A stretch of 37,837 bases of DNA, taken from Nitrososphaera sp. (GTDB lineage: Archaea; Thermoproteota; Nitrososphaeria; Nitrososphaerales; Nitrososphaeraceae). This document shows positions 8,080 through 16,073 of the stretch, piece after piece. The DNA lies in assembly GCA_025450475.1 (NCBI GenBank), contig JANWHJ010000038.1, positions 1 to 37,837 on the forward strand. The letters are read 5' to 3'. The notes below the pieces were generated by a model. That model saw only the letters and a program-made list of their open reading frames with translations. It made no database searches and was not told the DNA's origin. The position numbers and the translations under genes were made by a program. The first letter of the stretch is position 1. Each line of letters begins with the position of its first letter.

Positions 8080-8274
8080 CTAGGCGACGCCTGCCTTCCG
8101 ATACAGCATCCTCACACATTCAGAATATGTACGGTATTTGAACTTGATTTCGTCTACGGGGCTATCTTCATTCAAGAGATTTCCTGCCGGATCAATCTTG
8201 TATTTCTTTCCAATATCTTTCAAGATCGTATTTACCGTAGAATTCTGATACGACTCTACGATCAATTCTGCCAC
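8080..8274 (-). CDS. Small protein of unknown function
   Basis: About 64 residues if started at GTG 8272-8274; a second in-frame GTG at 8289 would add five residues. I prefer 8274 because a TATA-like TTTGATATTC lies about 26 bases upstream. The product is mixed alpha/beta with a charged C-terminus (KFKYRTYSECVRMLYRK) and no recognised motif. It is convergent with the 45-residue gene, with an 8-base gap. Confidence 0.4.
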   Translation of the reverse strand: MAELIVESYQNSTVNTILKDIGKKYKIDPAGNLLNEDSPVDEIKFKYRTYSECVRMLYRKAGVA

Positions 8275-8403
8275 AATGCATGTTACCACAGGTTGAATAT
8301 CAAACTATCCCATTCCTAGACAAGCAAAAACAGGTCCGGTTGTATTCACTTGCCATAATTCCATAGCACTTTTTAACGTGTCATTCCATACTGCATTCCA
8401 TAC

Positions 8404-11040
8404 TTGGACAGCCCTGCCAAATTAAATATAGGACAGGCAATGGATGGCACTAAATTTGAGCTTGACCGCGCGTCACTGACAAAACATGCGATAATCCTTG
8501 GAGCCACCGGCTCCGGCAAGACCGTGCTATCCAAGGTAATTGTGGAAGAAGCTGCGCTGCAGGGAATTCCTACGTTTGCCATCGATCCAAAAGGAGATAT
8601 TGGCAACCTTGCATTCAAGTCAGCTAGTTTTGATTTTTCAAAATGGTCTGGCAAAGAGGCAGATGCTCTCAAGAATGACCGAGCAAAATACGCCGCCAGC
8701 CTGCAGAAAACATACAGGGATAAGTCATCCGAGTTCAAAGTAGGACCAAGTGCTATTTCAAACTTTGAGAAAGTCCCCGTCAGGATCTTTACTCCAAAAT
8801 CCTCGGCTGGGCTTGCAGTGGGGATCTCACCAGACCTGTCCGCTCCAAAAGATTTCAACAAGCTGCTGAGCTACGACATTGCGTCTGCCGCCGACCTTCT
8901 CGACCTTACATCATTCAACCTGCTACGCCTTGCCGGCTATGGCGAAGGCGATAGGAAGCAGATAACCTTTATCTCCGCAATACTCGAGAACGCGTGGAAA
9001 AACGGGGAGAGCCTTACAATAAAGGACCTCATCAGGAATGTCGAAAGCCCTGCCTTCAGTTACGTCGGCACGCTCCCTGTATCAAAAGTGGTGTCGGACA
9101 AGGAAAGGAAGGATCTGGCGACAAGGATAAATCTGCTGCTCTCAGACCCAAAGCTGCGCTCTTGGTCGTCTGCTGAATCGATCAACTTTTCAGAGTTGTT
9201 CAGTGGTCCGTCGATCAACATACTTGACCTTCGCAACATCCAGTCAGAACAGGAAAAACATCTTTTTGTCGAGCTGATACTACAGCAGTTGTTCCAGTGG
9301 CTCATCAAGCAGGGCAGCGCGCAGACGCTGCGGTATTTGCTATACTTTGATGAAATCGCCGGCTACTGCCCGCCAGTTAGGGAACCGCCGTCCAAAAAGC
9401 TGCTGTTGCTGCTGATCAAGCAGGCAAGGGCGTTCGGCCTGGGCATGCTGCTTGCAAGCCAGAATGCAGTAGACCTTGACTACAAGGTTATTTCAAACGC
9501 CAACGTCCGATTTATCGGCAGGCTTGGCGCACAGCGTGACATTCAGCGTGTAAGCGTGGGACTGGAGCTGGATTCTGACGCAGAGAAGGAGATCGCGCAG
9601 CTGCGACCCGGCGAATTCTTTTGTAACACTTTTGACCCCAAGTTCAGGTCAGTCATCAAGTCAAGGTGGACGCTCACGTACCATAGGGGGCCACTTGAGG
9701 ACAGCGAGATTGCCGAACTGATGACACAGTTCAAAAAAAGCGAGCCTGTTGTTGACAAGGAGAAAGAAGAGGCAAGCGAGCCTGGAACTGAAGAAACGGC
9801 TGGAATGCCAGAAGAGCCGACCAAGTTCCTGCCCATCGTAGCGCCCGAGCGCCACATAGCGATGACTGCAAGCGACGACGAAATGTTTCTCCTGCTTGAA
9901 AAACAATTCGAGCCAATGAACTTGTCGAGCTTTATCAAGCTGGGGAACAACCTTAGGTCGGTTAAGATGCTCTCATCAGAGTCGGAGGAAAGGCTATATC
10001 CAGTCTTTGAGCTCAATGCTTCGGTTATTGAACAAGGCTATGCCAAGCAGTCGCTTGACAAAACTGTCGAGCGTGCCGCCCTTGGCGGCAGCCTCATAGA
10101 GTTGCCAGAGCATACCATAACTTCACACCTTCCGATTCCAGCAGAAACCCGCATGGAAGCTGAGATTTGGAGGGGCGAAATCCAAAAGGCGGTCAGCTCC
10201 ATGGAAAAAGAGCTTCGACATAAATTCGACATCTTGATCGAAGAAAAAAGAAAGGAGAACATTGCTAGCAGATGTGACAAACCCCGCGCCAAGATTGCCG
10301 ACATTGACGCAAATTTCGCAAAACTACAACAATCGATCAACACCGACATCGACGCGGCAAAGGAATATGAAAAGTTGTACAAGCAGCTGAAAAAAGAGAG
10401 CAAGAAGAAAAAGAACTTTAAGGTGCGCATGATATCGACTGAAAACAGGATTGAGACTAAAAAACAAAAGATCATTTCAACAAGAAGAAAGATAGCGCAG
10501 CTACATGCCAACAGGAAGGTGCTCGAGGATCAGCTTGTTGAGATCGAGCACGAGGAAGAAGAAAAGTTCCATCAGGCTCTTGGCAACGTCAAGAGCAAAA
10601 CAAGCTCCGGTGTCACTGGCTGGCTCGTCGAGACCGTATACAGGGCTAGGATAATAGTGAACGACTCAAAGGAACATTATGGCGATGTAATGTGGAGCTC
10701 CTACACCGGGCAAGGGACGTGGGGTAGGTGCTCATCATGCTCTGTCGCGCTTGATGAGGGGTCGGTCTGCAGCTGCGGCAACCTGCTCTGCAGCACCCAT
10801 CTTGCATACTGCAGGATGTGTCTAGAGCCGGCGTGCAAAGAACATCGCGCGCTGTGCTACATTTGCAGCTCCACGTTTTGCGCCGCGCATTATGTCAGAT
10901 GCGAAATATGCAAGTCGCCTGCGTGCGTGAGCCACAGCGGCGCATGCAGCATTTGCAACAGGAAGGTTTGCAGCAACTGCTCGCAGAAAAAGGGGCTCAT
11001 CAAGAGCAAGATAATCTGCAGGGGCTGCTCTGCGCCCTGA
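8404..11040 (+). CDS. HerA/FtsK-like ATPase with coiled coil and C-terminal zinc-finger array
   Basis: 878 residues, TTG start with a TATA-like CTTTTTAAC about 30 bases upstream. The N-terminal ATPase has Walker A GATGSGKT at 33-40, a DPKGDIGNL motif near 58 and Walker B LLYFDEIAG with D316 and E317. It ends near 430 with the RPGEFF region seen in HerA-type DNA translocases. An acidic linker, a long charged coiled coil (about 610-730) and a Cys/His-rich tail (about 775-878) follow. The tail repeats CxxC-x4-C-x2-H roughly four times. HerA proteins pump DNA with the NurA nuclease; no nurA is nearby, so the role here is open. The zinc tail may bind nucleic acid or protein. Confidence 0.85.
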   Translation: MDSPAKLNIGQAMDGTKFELDRASLTKHAIILGATGSGKTVLSKVIVEEAALQGIPTFAIDPKGDIGNLAFKSASFDFSKWSGKEADALKNDRAKYAASLQKTYRDKSSEFKVGPSAISNFEKVPVRIFTPKSSAGLAVGISPDLSAPKDFNKLLSYDIASAADLLDLTSFNLLRLAGYGEGDRKQITFISAILENAWKNGESLTIKDLIRNVESPAFSYVGTLPVSKVVSDKERKDLATRINLLLSDPKLRSWSSAESINFSELFSGPSINILDLRNIQSEQEKHLFVELILQQLFQWLIKQGSAQTLRYLLYFDEIAGYCPPVREPPSKKLLLLLIKQARAFGLGMLLASQNAVDLDYKVISNANVRFIGRLGAQRDIQRVSVGLELDSDAEKEIAQLRPGEFFCNTFDPKFRSVIKSRWTLTYHRGPLEDSEIAELMTQFKKSEPVVDKEKEEASEPGTEETAGMPEEPTKFLPIVAPERHIAMTASDDEMFLLLEKQFEPMNLSSFIKLGNNLRSVKMLSSESEERLYPVFELNASVIEQGYAKQSLDKTVERAALGGSLIELPEHTITSHLPIPAETRMEAEIWRGEIQKAVSSMEKELRHKFDILIEEKRKENIASRCDKPRAKIADIDANFAKLQQSINTDIDAAKEYEKLYKQLKKESKKKKNFKVRMISTENRIETKKQKIISTRRKIAQLHANRKVLEDQLVEIEHEEEEKFHQALGNVKSKTSSGVTGWLVETVYRARIIVNDSKEHYGDVMWSSYTGQGTWGRCSSCSVALDEGSVCSCGNLLCSTHLAYCRMCLEPACKEHRALCYICSSTFCAAHYVRCEICKSPACVSHSGACSICNRKVCSNCSQKKGLIKSKIICRGCSAP

Positions 11041-11062
11041 TCTACAATTTAATTTGTGGACT

Positions 11063-11302
11063 TTAATCGTTCTGACCTTCGGCTATAATCATAGTCAAGC
11101 TTGATCTTATGCTGGCAATAGATCGAATTTTCATTACTATCTTTGATATGCCCCTTTCCGATTCGGCGTTTAGTTTTGCAATTATGTCGTAAACACCTGA
11201 CAATCCAGCGGCCTCCGATACACCCGACATGCCACTTATGGCAGAAATGATTGTATTTTCTGTTCCAATGTCACAATTCAAAAGCACAAAAGCCCGAGAC
11301 AC
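11063..11302 (-). CDS. Stand-alone Lrp/AsnC RAM (ligand-binding) domain protein
   Basis: About 79 residues from GTG 11300-11302, or 82 from ATG 11309-11311. I prefer the GTG because SRAFVLLNCDIG then aligns with the usual start of this family and a TATA-like TATTAAAC lies 26 bases upstream. The sequence is a complete Lrp C-terminal effector domain (GVYDIIAKLNAES, GISKIVMKIRSI) with no DNA-binding helix-turn-helix. Such proteins may oligomerise with full-length Lrp regulators and sense amino acids. A perfect 10-base inverted repeat covers the start region. Confidence 0.85.
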   Translation of the reverse strand: MSRAFVLLNCDIGTENTIISAISGMSGVSEAAGLSGVYDIIAKLNAESERGISKIVMKIRSIASIRSSLTMIIAEGQND

Positions 11303-11323
11303 AATCCCCATCGGTGTCTCGGG
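11293..11323. promoter_or_regulatory. Perfect 10-base inverted repeat at RAM-domain gene start
   Basis: CCCGAGACAC at 11293-11302 and GTGTCTCGGG at 11314-11323 are exact complements with an 11-base spacer. The repeat lies between the TATA-like box (about 11324-11332) and the first codons of the minus-strand RAM gene. It could be a repressor operator over the transcription start, or a hairpin involving the start codon if transcription begins further upstream. Confidence 0.6.
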
Positions 11324-11449
11324 TATTAAACGCTGCTGATTGTAGTGGGAGCAGATAATCTCCTGATGTCAAATCTGGGAGAATCGAAGGCTCTCCAATA
11401 CAAGCATCTTTATAGCAATTCTGCCCCTCTGCAACTAGGGGATACCTTG

Positions 11450-11626
11450 ATGCCTATGCTTATGTTAAAGTGCAAAACCTGCGGCGAAGTGTTTCCAGGA
11501 ATATATGTACCTGAAGGCAGCACTGTCGGTTTCAAGTCAACTGCCACGGACGCCGATACCTTGCATACCTGTTCTAGGGGACACAATAACGAATATGCCT
11601 CCGCAGACTACATGGATTGGTCTTGA
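11450..11626 (+). CDS. Small zinc-ribbon protein, function unknown
   Basis: 58 residues from ATG 11450; in-frame ATGs at 11456 and 11462 are alternatives, and a longer frame from GTG 11345 is possible but less likely. A TATA-like CTTTATAGC at 11408-11416 predicts transcription just before this ATG. The peptide has CKTC near its N-terminus and a later CSRGH, consistent with one zinc site, plus the motif FPGIYVPEGS. The last 10 bases overlap hflX, so the two are probably translated together. Confidence 0.6.
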   Translation: MPMLMLKCKTCGEVFPGIYVPEGSTVGFKSTATDADTLHTCSRGHNNEYASADYMDWS

Positions 11627-12750
11627 AGCTATTGCCAAACAATAAACTGAAAAAAGTTGCACTTGTAACGTACCCCGACAGTTTTACGTTGGAAGAAGCC
11701 AAAGGCCTTGCAGAGTCTGCAGATCGGAAAATTGTGGGAGTTTTCACTCAGAAATACCTGAATCACTCTGAATATGGAGTAGGCTCGGGAAAGGCCCAAG
11801 AGCTTAAAGTGTTTGTAAAAGAATCTAGTGCAGAGCAGATAATCGTCGATGAGCACCTTACGTCAAAACAGATTCACAACCTAGAAAAACTGACAGGGGT
11901 GCAAGTGATCGACAGAGAACGATTGATACTTGATATTTTCTATGAGCGGGCAACAACCAATGAAGCAAGACTGCAAATCCAGTTGGCCGAAATCAAATAC
12001 AACATGCCGCGCGTAAGGGAAATCGCCAAGATGTCTTCTGGCAATGAGCGGGCTGGCAAAGGAGGAAGCGGAGAATATACAGTGGACGTGAAATTCCGAG
12101 ACCAGAAAAGACAGATGGGGTTTATCAAAGAAAAGCTAGACGAAGCAAAACGGAAGCGCGCGCTTTATTATCAGCAACGGATCAAAACCGGGATGCCGGT
12201 CGTTTCGCTTCTCGGTTACACCAGCTCTGGAAAGACCACACTGTTCAATCTACTCACCAGCGAGAAGAAGCAGACCTCGAACAGCCTTTTTACGACGCTT
12301 TCAACAACAACCAGGGCATTAAAGGTTGATGATAACCGCGGCGATAATAGAGGAGGTAGATTGCTCACGGATACCGTAGGCTTTATCAGCAGGCTGCCGC
12401 CATATATGATCGACGCGTTCAAGTCAACACTCGAGGAGTCTTTGGGTGCAGACCTCATCCTGCTGCTGATTGATGCTTCAGAAGACGTTCGGGAGATCAG
12501 GATAAAGCATACAGCCTGCTGGCAGATACTTGAAGAGCTAAAGGTAGACAAATCCAAGGTCCTCGTCGTTTTTACAAAATTTGACATGCTGCCACCCATG
12601 GAAGCAGAAGTCATGATCGACCAAATTGCCAAGGATGTTGGAATGCCAACTCAGGTCATCGCCATATCGTCAAAAAACGGGCACGGAATACGCAAGCTAA
12701 GGACGACAATTGACCAGCATACCAGGAATGCTCTCGCGAAGATGCAATGA
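11617..12750 (+). CDS. hflX: GTPase HflX
   Basis: 377 residues from TTG, overlapping the previous small gene by 10 bases; a second TTG three codons on is an alternative. The N-terminal HflX domain includes VGSGKAQEL and RERLILDIFYERA. A coiled segment with GGSGEYTVD follows, then the G domain with G1 GYTSSGKT at 200-207, DTVGFISRLP for G3 and FTKFD for G4. HflX binds the large ribosomal subunit and splits or rescues stalled ribosomes in bacteria; the archaeal homologue is presumed ribosome-associated. Confidence 0.94.
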   Translation: MVLKLLPNNKLKKVALVTYPDSFTLEEAKGLAESADRKIVGVFTQKYLNHSEYGVGSGKAQELKVFVKESSAEQIIVDEHLTSKQIHNLEKLTGVQVIDRERLILDIFYERATTNEARLQIQLAEIKYNMPRVREIAKMSSGNERAGKGGSGEYTVDVKFRDQKRQMGFIKEKLDEAKRKRALYYQQRIKTGMPVVSLLGYTSSGKTTLFNLLTSEKKQTSNSLFTTLSTTTRALKVDDNRGDNRGGRLLTDTVGFISRLPPYMIDAFKSTLEESLGADLILLLIDASEDVREIRIKHTACWQILEELKVDKSKVLVVFTKFDMLPPMEAEVMIDQIAKDVGMPTQVIAISSKNGHGIRKLRTTIDQHTRNALAKMQ

Positions 12751-12816
12751 TGAGTATATTCGACCACTTTTGAGAGGCGCAGAGCTCGGTTTAATAATCC
12801 CGTCAGCGTTATAATA

Positions 12817-13491
12817 ATGATTATTTTGTCTACGATCGAGCCGGAATTGCTGACTGTAAAACAACGTCAAGAGATAGAGTCTCGCCTCGTCAATTACAAC
12901 ATACCGCTCCAGATTTTTCAGATGGTGGCGGAGCGATGCGAATGTACCATTGATCCTCACACCAGGAAAGATCTGCCAAGGGGACCCAAGATAGCTGCCC
13001 TGCTTGCGGGATTGAACAATAGGTCGATCATCCTTCTCAAGCAAATGTTTCTTGATTGCGATGACTCTTTTTCAAATTTCAGGTTTGCAGTATTCCTCTC
13101 TTCACGATATAGCCCAATGTCGCACAAATACGTAATGGGAAGCAAAATCAATGGAGGCAGATCCAAGATTAATCATGCCGTTGACATCTGCATCTATGCT
13201 CGACAGGCAGAGGAGCTGGTGGCAATCGGAATACAGAACAAAGACACTGATCAGCGCGCCTCAACCAAATCACTGCAGAAATTCTTGTCGGTCGTCGAGG
13301 ATCTCCGTACTGCCTACCCAAGCATGCGAGGGGCTTACTATGCATCTTCATATGGCTACGACATAGATTGGGCAAAAGCAGGCGGCAGAAAAAAGAAAGA
13401 TATTGATGACAAAGCGATTGAGATAAAGCTATTCGAATATAAGGACAAGATATACTTTGAAAGCAAGTCTGCTTCTTCCCATCTGAAATAA
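12817..13491 (+). CDS. Conserved unknown protein, possible PD-(D/E)XK-like fold
   Basis: 224 residues; the ATG has a TATA-like TTTAATAAT about 23 bases upstream. I do not recognise the family. In the middle, VDICIYARQAEELVAIGIQNK places an Asp in one strand and Q-x-K at the end of the next, which resembles the D...(E/Q)xK core of restriction-like nucleases. A helix (SLQKFLSVVEDLRTAYP) and the strand MRGAYYASSYG follow, also in the right order. This is fold-level inference only. No partner methylase is nearby. A basic GGRKKKDIDDK stretch lies near the C-terminus. Confidence 0.6.
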   Translation: MIILSTIEPELLTVKQRQEIESRLVNYNIPLQIFQMVAERCECTIDPHTRKDLPRGPKIAALLAGLNNRSIILLKQMFLDCDDSFSNFRFAVFLSSRYSPMSHKYVMGSKINGGRSKINHAVDICIYARQAEELVAIGIQNKDTDQRASTKSLQKFLSVVEDLRTAYPSMRGAYYASSYGYDIDWAKAGGRKKKDIDDKAIEIKLFEYKDKIYFESKSASSHLK

Positions 13492-13496
13492 CGCAG

Positions 13497-13880
13497 CTAT
13501 TTTGCCGAGCTGTCTATGGCATCCATTATTACCTGCGTGGCATGGACGCCAAAGTTTGTCTTACAATAGTTCTCATTTCTCAATTTCGCATCCAGCTTGC
13601 CATTTCTGACCAACTCTGATACCCTGTTTACTGCGCCAAGATAATTCATCGACGACTTCCATGTGAGTATGATTTCGCACTTATCGCATACGCTGCGCTT
13701 TGCGTTGGCGGCATATATCACGTCGCAAAACATGCATTTGCCGTACACCATTGACTTGCCTGCTCTCGGGGCACCAATGCCAAAATGGACTGTATTAAAA
13801 CAATTGATACACAGGAGTTTCATGCATTCTGAGCAGGTGTGGTATTCTTCCCCTTTCTTGCACATCTCGCAAGTTGTCAA
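13497..13880 (-). CDS. Cysteine-rich zinc-binding protein, function unknown
   Basis: 127 residues, TTG start (ATG at residue 6 is an alternative). The N-terminal half has CEMC, CSEC, CINC, CMFC and CDKC, enough ligands for two or more zinc ions in B-box or ring-like arrangement. The second half is helical and lacks cysteine pairs. It lies five bases after a second small zinc protein on the same strand, so the two are likely one operon. No enzyme motif is visible. Confidence 0.65.
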   Translation of the reverse strand: MTTCEMCKKGEEYHTCSECMKLLCINCFNTVHFGIGAPRAGKSMVYGKCMFCDVIYAANAKRSVCDKCEIILTWKSSMNYLGAVNRVSELVRNGKLDAKLRNENYCKTNFGVHATQVIMDAIDSSAK

Positions 13881-13884
13881 ATGA

Positions 13885-14067
13885 TCACCGATGAGGTTTC
13901 ATTTTCTTCGAGCACACGTCACAATATTTTTCTACCATAGTGACACCGTCGCCCACATCAAAAGAAGCCTCAAGGGTCGCCAGATTGCCGCATGTTGAAC
14001 AGTATTTCAGCTTTTTGTCCTCGGGGCTATGAACAAAAGGTTTTAGCGAGATTAAACATTTTGCCAT
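13885..14067 (-). CDS. Small zinc-binding protein
   Basis: 60 residues from ATG. CSTC and CDVC pairs about 26 residues apart make a probable zinc ribbon. It sits four bases downstream of a predicted 29-residue membrane peptide and five bases upstream of the 127-residue cysteine-rich protein. The three therefore look like one minus-strand transcript. The family is not recognised. Confidence 0.6.
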   Translation of the reverse strand: MAKCLISLKPFVHSPEDKKLKYCSTCGNLATLEASFDVGDGVTMVEKYCDVCSKKMKPHR

Positions 14068-14071
14068 TCGT

Positions 14072-14161
14072 TCACTTCAAACTCCCGATGAGTGCAATTA
14101 TCAAAGATGCCGCGATGATCCCTGCTCCAATAACCAAAAACTTGGTATTATTGCTAGTCAT
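14072..14161 (-). CDS. 29-residue predicted single-pass membrane peptide
   Basis: ATG at 14159-14161, TGA at 14072-14074. After a short polar start (MTSNNTK), residues 8-28 form one hydrophobic helix (FLVIGAGIIAASLIIALIG) ending SLK. The small size, clean helix and four-base gap to the next gene support translation. A TATA-like stretch near 14194-14201 is plausible. It could be a small membrane subunit or anchor; there is no basis for a specific role. Confidence 0.45.
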   Translation of the reverse strand: MTSNNTKFLVIGAGIIAASLIIALIGSLK

Positions 14162-14224
14162 CACTTCTGAGGGTCATCCGAGTCATAAGAACGTACTTAA
14201 GCCAACTATCTCGACATGCCAAGA

Positions 14225-14422
14225 CTACAAATGACATTCTCCAAACATTCTATCTTCGCCCGTCCTCACTATTGTGCAGCTGACTTGCGAGCCGGCCTGC
14301 TTGCTACCGGAGCTGACGCTGTTTGAGAATGCGGCAGCCGCAAAGCTGGAAATCAAGAAGAACAGCGCAATGACTACCAATAAGAAGAGCGCTAGCCGGA
14401 ACTTGCTGCTCGTAGCACTCAT
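14225..14422 (-). CDS. Small membrane-anchored or secreted protein
   Basis: 65 residues from ATG. Residues 9-31 are a hydrophobic helix (LALFLLVVIALFFLISSFAAAAF) after a short basic N-terminus (SKFRL), so a signal anchor is likely. About 33 polar residues, with two Cys near the C-terminus, would lie outside the membrane. No family is recognised. Confidence 0.55.
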   Translation of the reverse strand: MSATSSKFRLALFLLVVIALFFLISSFAAAAFSNSVSSGSKQAGSQVSCTIVRTGEDRMFGECHL

Positions 14423-14473
14423 TTACGGGATCATAGTCAAAAGTGATTGTTATTCTTTTCTGTCACTCATGAT

Positions 14474-14482
14474 TTTTAAGGT
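14474..14482 (+). promoter_or_regulatory. TATA-like box for P5C dehydrogenase
   Basis: TTTTTAAGG is centred 27 bases before the ATG at 14505, predicting a leaderless transcript. Confidence 0.5.
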
Positions 14483-14504
14483 TCTTGCCATCTATTGCTG
14501 GTAG

Positions 14505-16073
14505 ATGTTTGAAAACGAGCATACGGTGCGCAGGTTCATGACCGAGAGAGTTGAGGGCCAGTTTCATGACAGATATGAGAGAGCACTGGAGCAGGCAAGG
14601 TCCGAATTTGGCAAGAAATACTTCATGATAATTGGAGGCAGGCAGGTAAGGACGTCGGCCACTGTTGCCCAGATGTCGCCAATAGACACCAGGCTGTTGC
14701 TCGGGCACCTGCCGGTCGGAAGCGGCCGCCACGTAAAGCAGGCAGTGATGGCAGCCAAAAAGGCATTCGAGGGCTGGGGCAGGTTACCCTACAAAGAGCG
14801 GGTGCGAGTGTGTCGGGCGGCAGCCGGGATAGTGAGCCAGCGAAAGTTTGACCTTGCTGCGTGGATCTCGTATGAAAACGGCAAGAACCGCTACGAAGCG
14901 ATCGCCGACGTTGACGAAGCAATTGACTTCTTGCGGTATTACGCCGAAGAAATGGAAAAGCACGACGGTTTTGAAGTGAGGATGAAAAGTACCCAGCCTG
15001 GAGAAAAGAGCAGGAGCCTCATGAAGCCGCAGGGGGTGTGGGGGGTTATCGCCCCATTCAACTTTCCAGCGGCCATCCTGGTCGGCATGAGCGCTGGCGC
15101 GATCATCACTGGCAATACGGTGGTAGTCAAGCCATCAAGCAACACCCCGATAGTTGCGTGCAAAGTTGCGGAAATATTCAAGCAGGCCGGCTTGCCGGAT
15201 GGAGTGTTTAACCTTGTCATTGGTCCGGGAGGCAAAGTGGGAGCCGAGCTGGTCAGCAACAAGGATGTTTCCGGCATAGCATTCACCGGATCCAGAGAGG
15301 TGGGCTATGGAATAGCACGAGCGTTTGGCAAAGCGAGACCCAAACCGCTTATAGCCGAGCTCGGAGGCAAGAACCCCGCGATAGTAACCGACACCGCTGA
15401 CATCGGGAAGGCAGTCGATGGGATCCTGAAGGCGGCGTTTGGCTACTCTGGCCAAAAGTGCAGCGCGTGCTCTCGCGTTTACGTGCACAAGAAAGTAAAA
15501 GAAGAATTCCTAAAAGAACTTGCTGAAAAAACAAAGAGCCTGCCTGTCGGCAACCCGCTTGACCAGAACACCTTCGTCGGCCCTCTTGCCAACGAGGACG
15601 CGTACAAGAAGTATCAACAGTACGTAAGGATGGCCGACAGAGATGGTAAGGTAATGGCAGGCGGCTCTGCAAGAAAAGACAGCGAGCTAAAGTATGGTTA
15701 CTACGTCCAACCCACAGTCGTCGTGGGCCTCCCAAAAAAGCACCGGCTCTTTAAAGAGGAGATGTTCGTGCCTATCCTTTGCGTGGACGACTATGAAAAA
15801 TTAGACGACGCGATCAGGCTTGAAAACGACTCTGATTATGGTCTGACGGCCGGGATATTCAGCGGCAGGCAGGATGAGATTAAAGAGTTCCTCGACTGTA
15901 TAGAGGCAGGAGTAGTGTATGTCAACAGGCAGGCGAGCGCCACTACAGGAGCGATGGTGGGGTGCCAGCCCTTTGGCGGCTGGAAGGACTCGGGCACCAC
16001 CGGCAAGGGAGCTGGGGGGCCGCACTACCTGATGCAGTTTATGCACGAGCAAAGCCAGACAGTCATTGAATGA
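14505..16073 (+). CDS. 1-pyrroline-5-carboxylate dehydrogenase
   Basis: 522 residues. It belongs to the aldehyde dehydrogenase superfamily, delta-1-pyrroline-5-carboxylate branch: N-terminal MSPIDTRLLLG region, GVIAPFNFPAAI NAD-binding motif, general base E285 in ELGGKNP and nucleophile C319 in SGQKCSAC. The enzyme oxidises glutamate semialdehyde to glutamate with NAD+. The convergent neighbour is proline dehydrogenase and the two stop codons overlap by 11 bases, so both steps of proline breakdown are encoded here. The length is usual for a monofunctional enzyme. Confidence 0.94.
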   Translation: MFENEHTVRRFMTERVEGQFHDRYERALEQARSEFGKKYFMIIGGRQVRTSATVAQMSPIDTRLLLGHLPVGSGRHVKQAVMAAKKAFEGWGRLPYKERVRVCRAAAGIVSQRKFDLAAWISYENGKNRYEAIADVDEAIDFLRYYAEEMEKHDGFEVRMKSTQPGEKSRSLMKPQGVWGVIAPFNFPAAILVGMSAGAIITGNTVVVKPSSNTPIVACKVAEIFKQAGLPDGVFNLVIGPGGKVGAELVSNKDVSGIAFTGSREVGYGIARAFGKARPKPLIAELGGKNPAIVTDTADIGKAVDGILKAAFGYSGQKCSACSRVYVHKKVKEEFLKELAEKTKSLPVGNPLDQNTFVGPLANEDAYKKYQQYVRMADRDGKVMAGGSARKDSELKYGYYVQPTVVVGLPKKHRLFKEEMFVPILCVDDYEKLDDAIRLENDSDYGLTAGIFSGRQDEIKEFLDCIEAGVVYVNRQASATTGAMVGCQPFGGWKDSGTTGKGAGGPHYLMQFMHEQSQTVIE

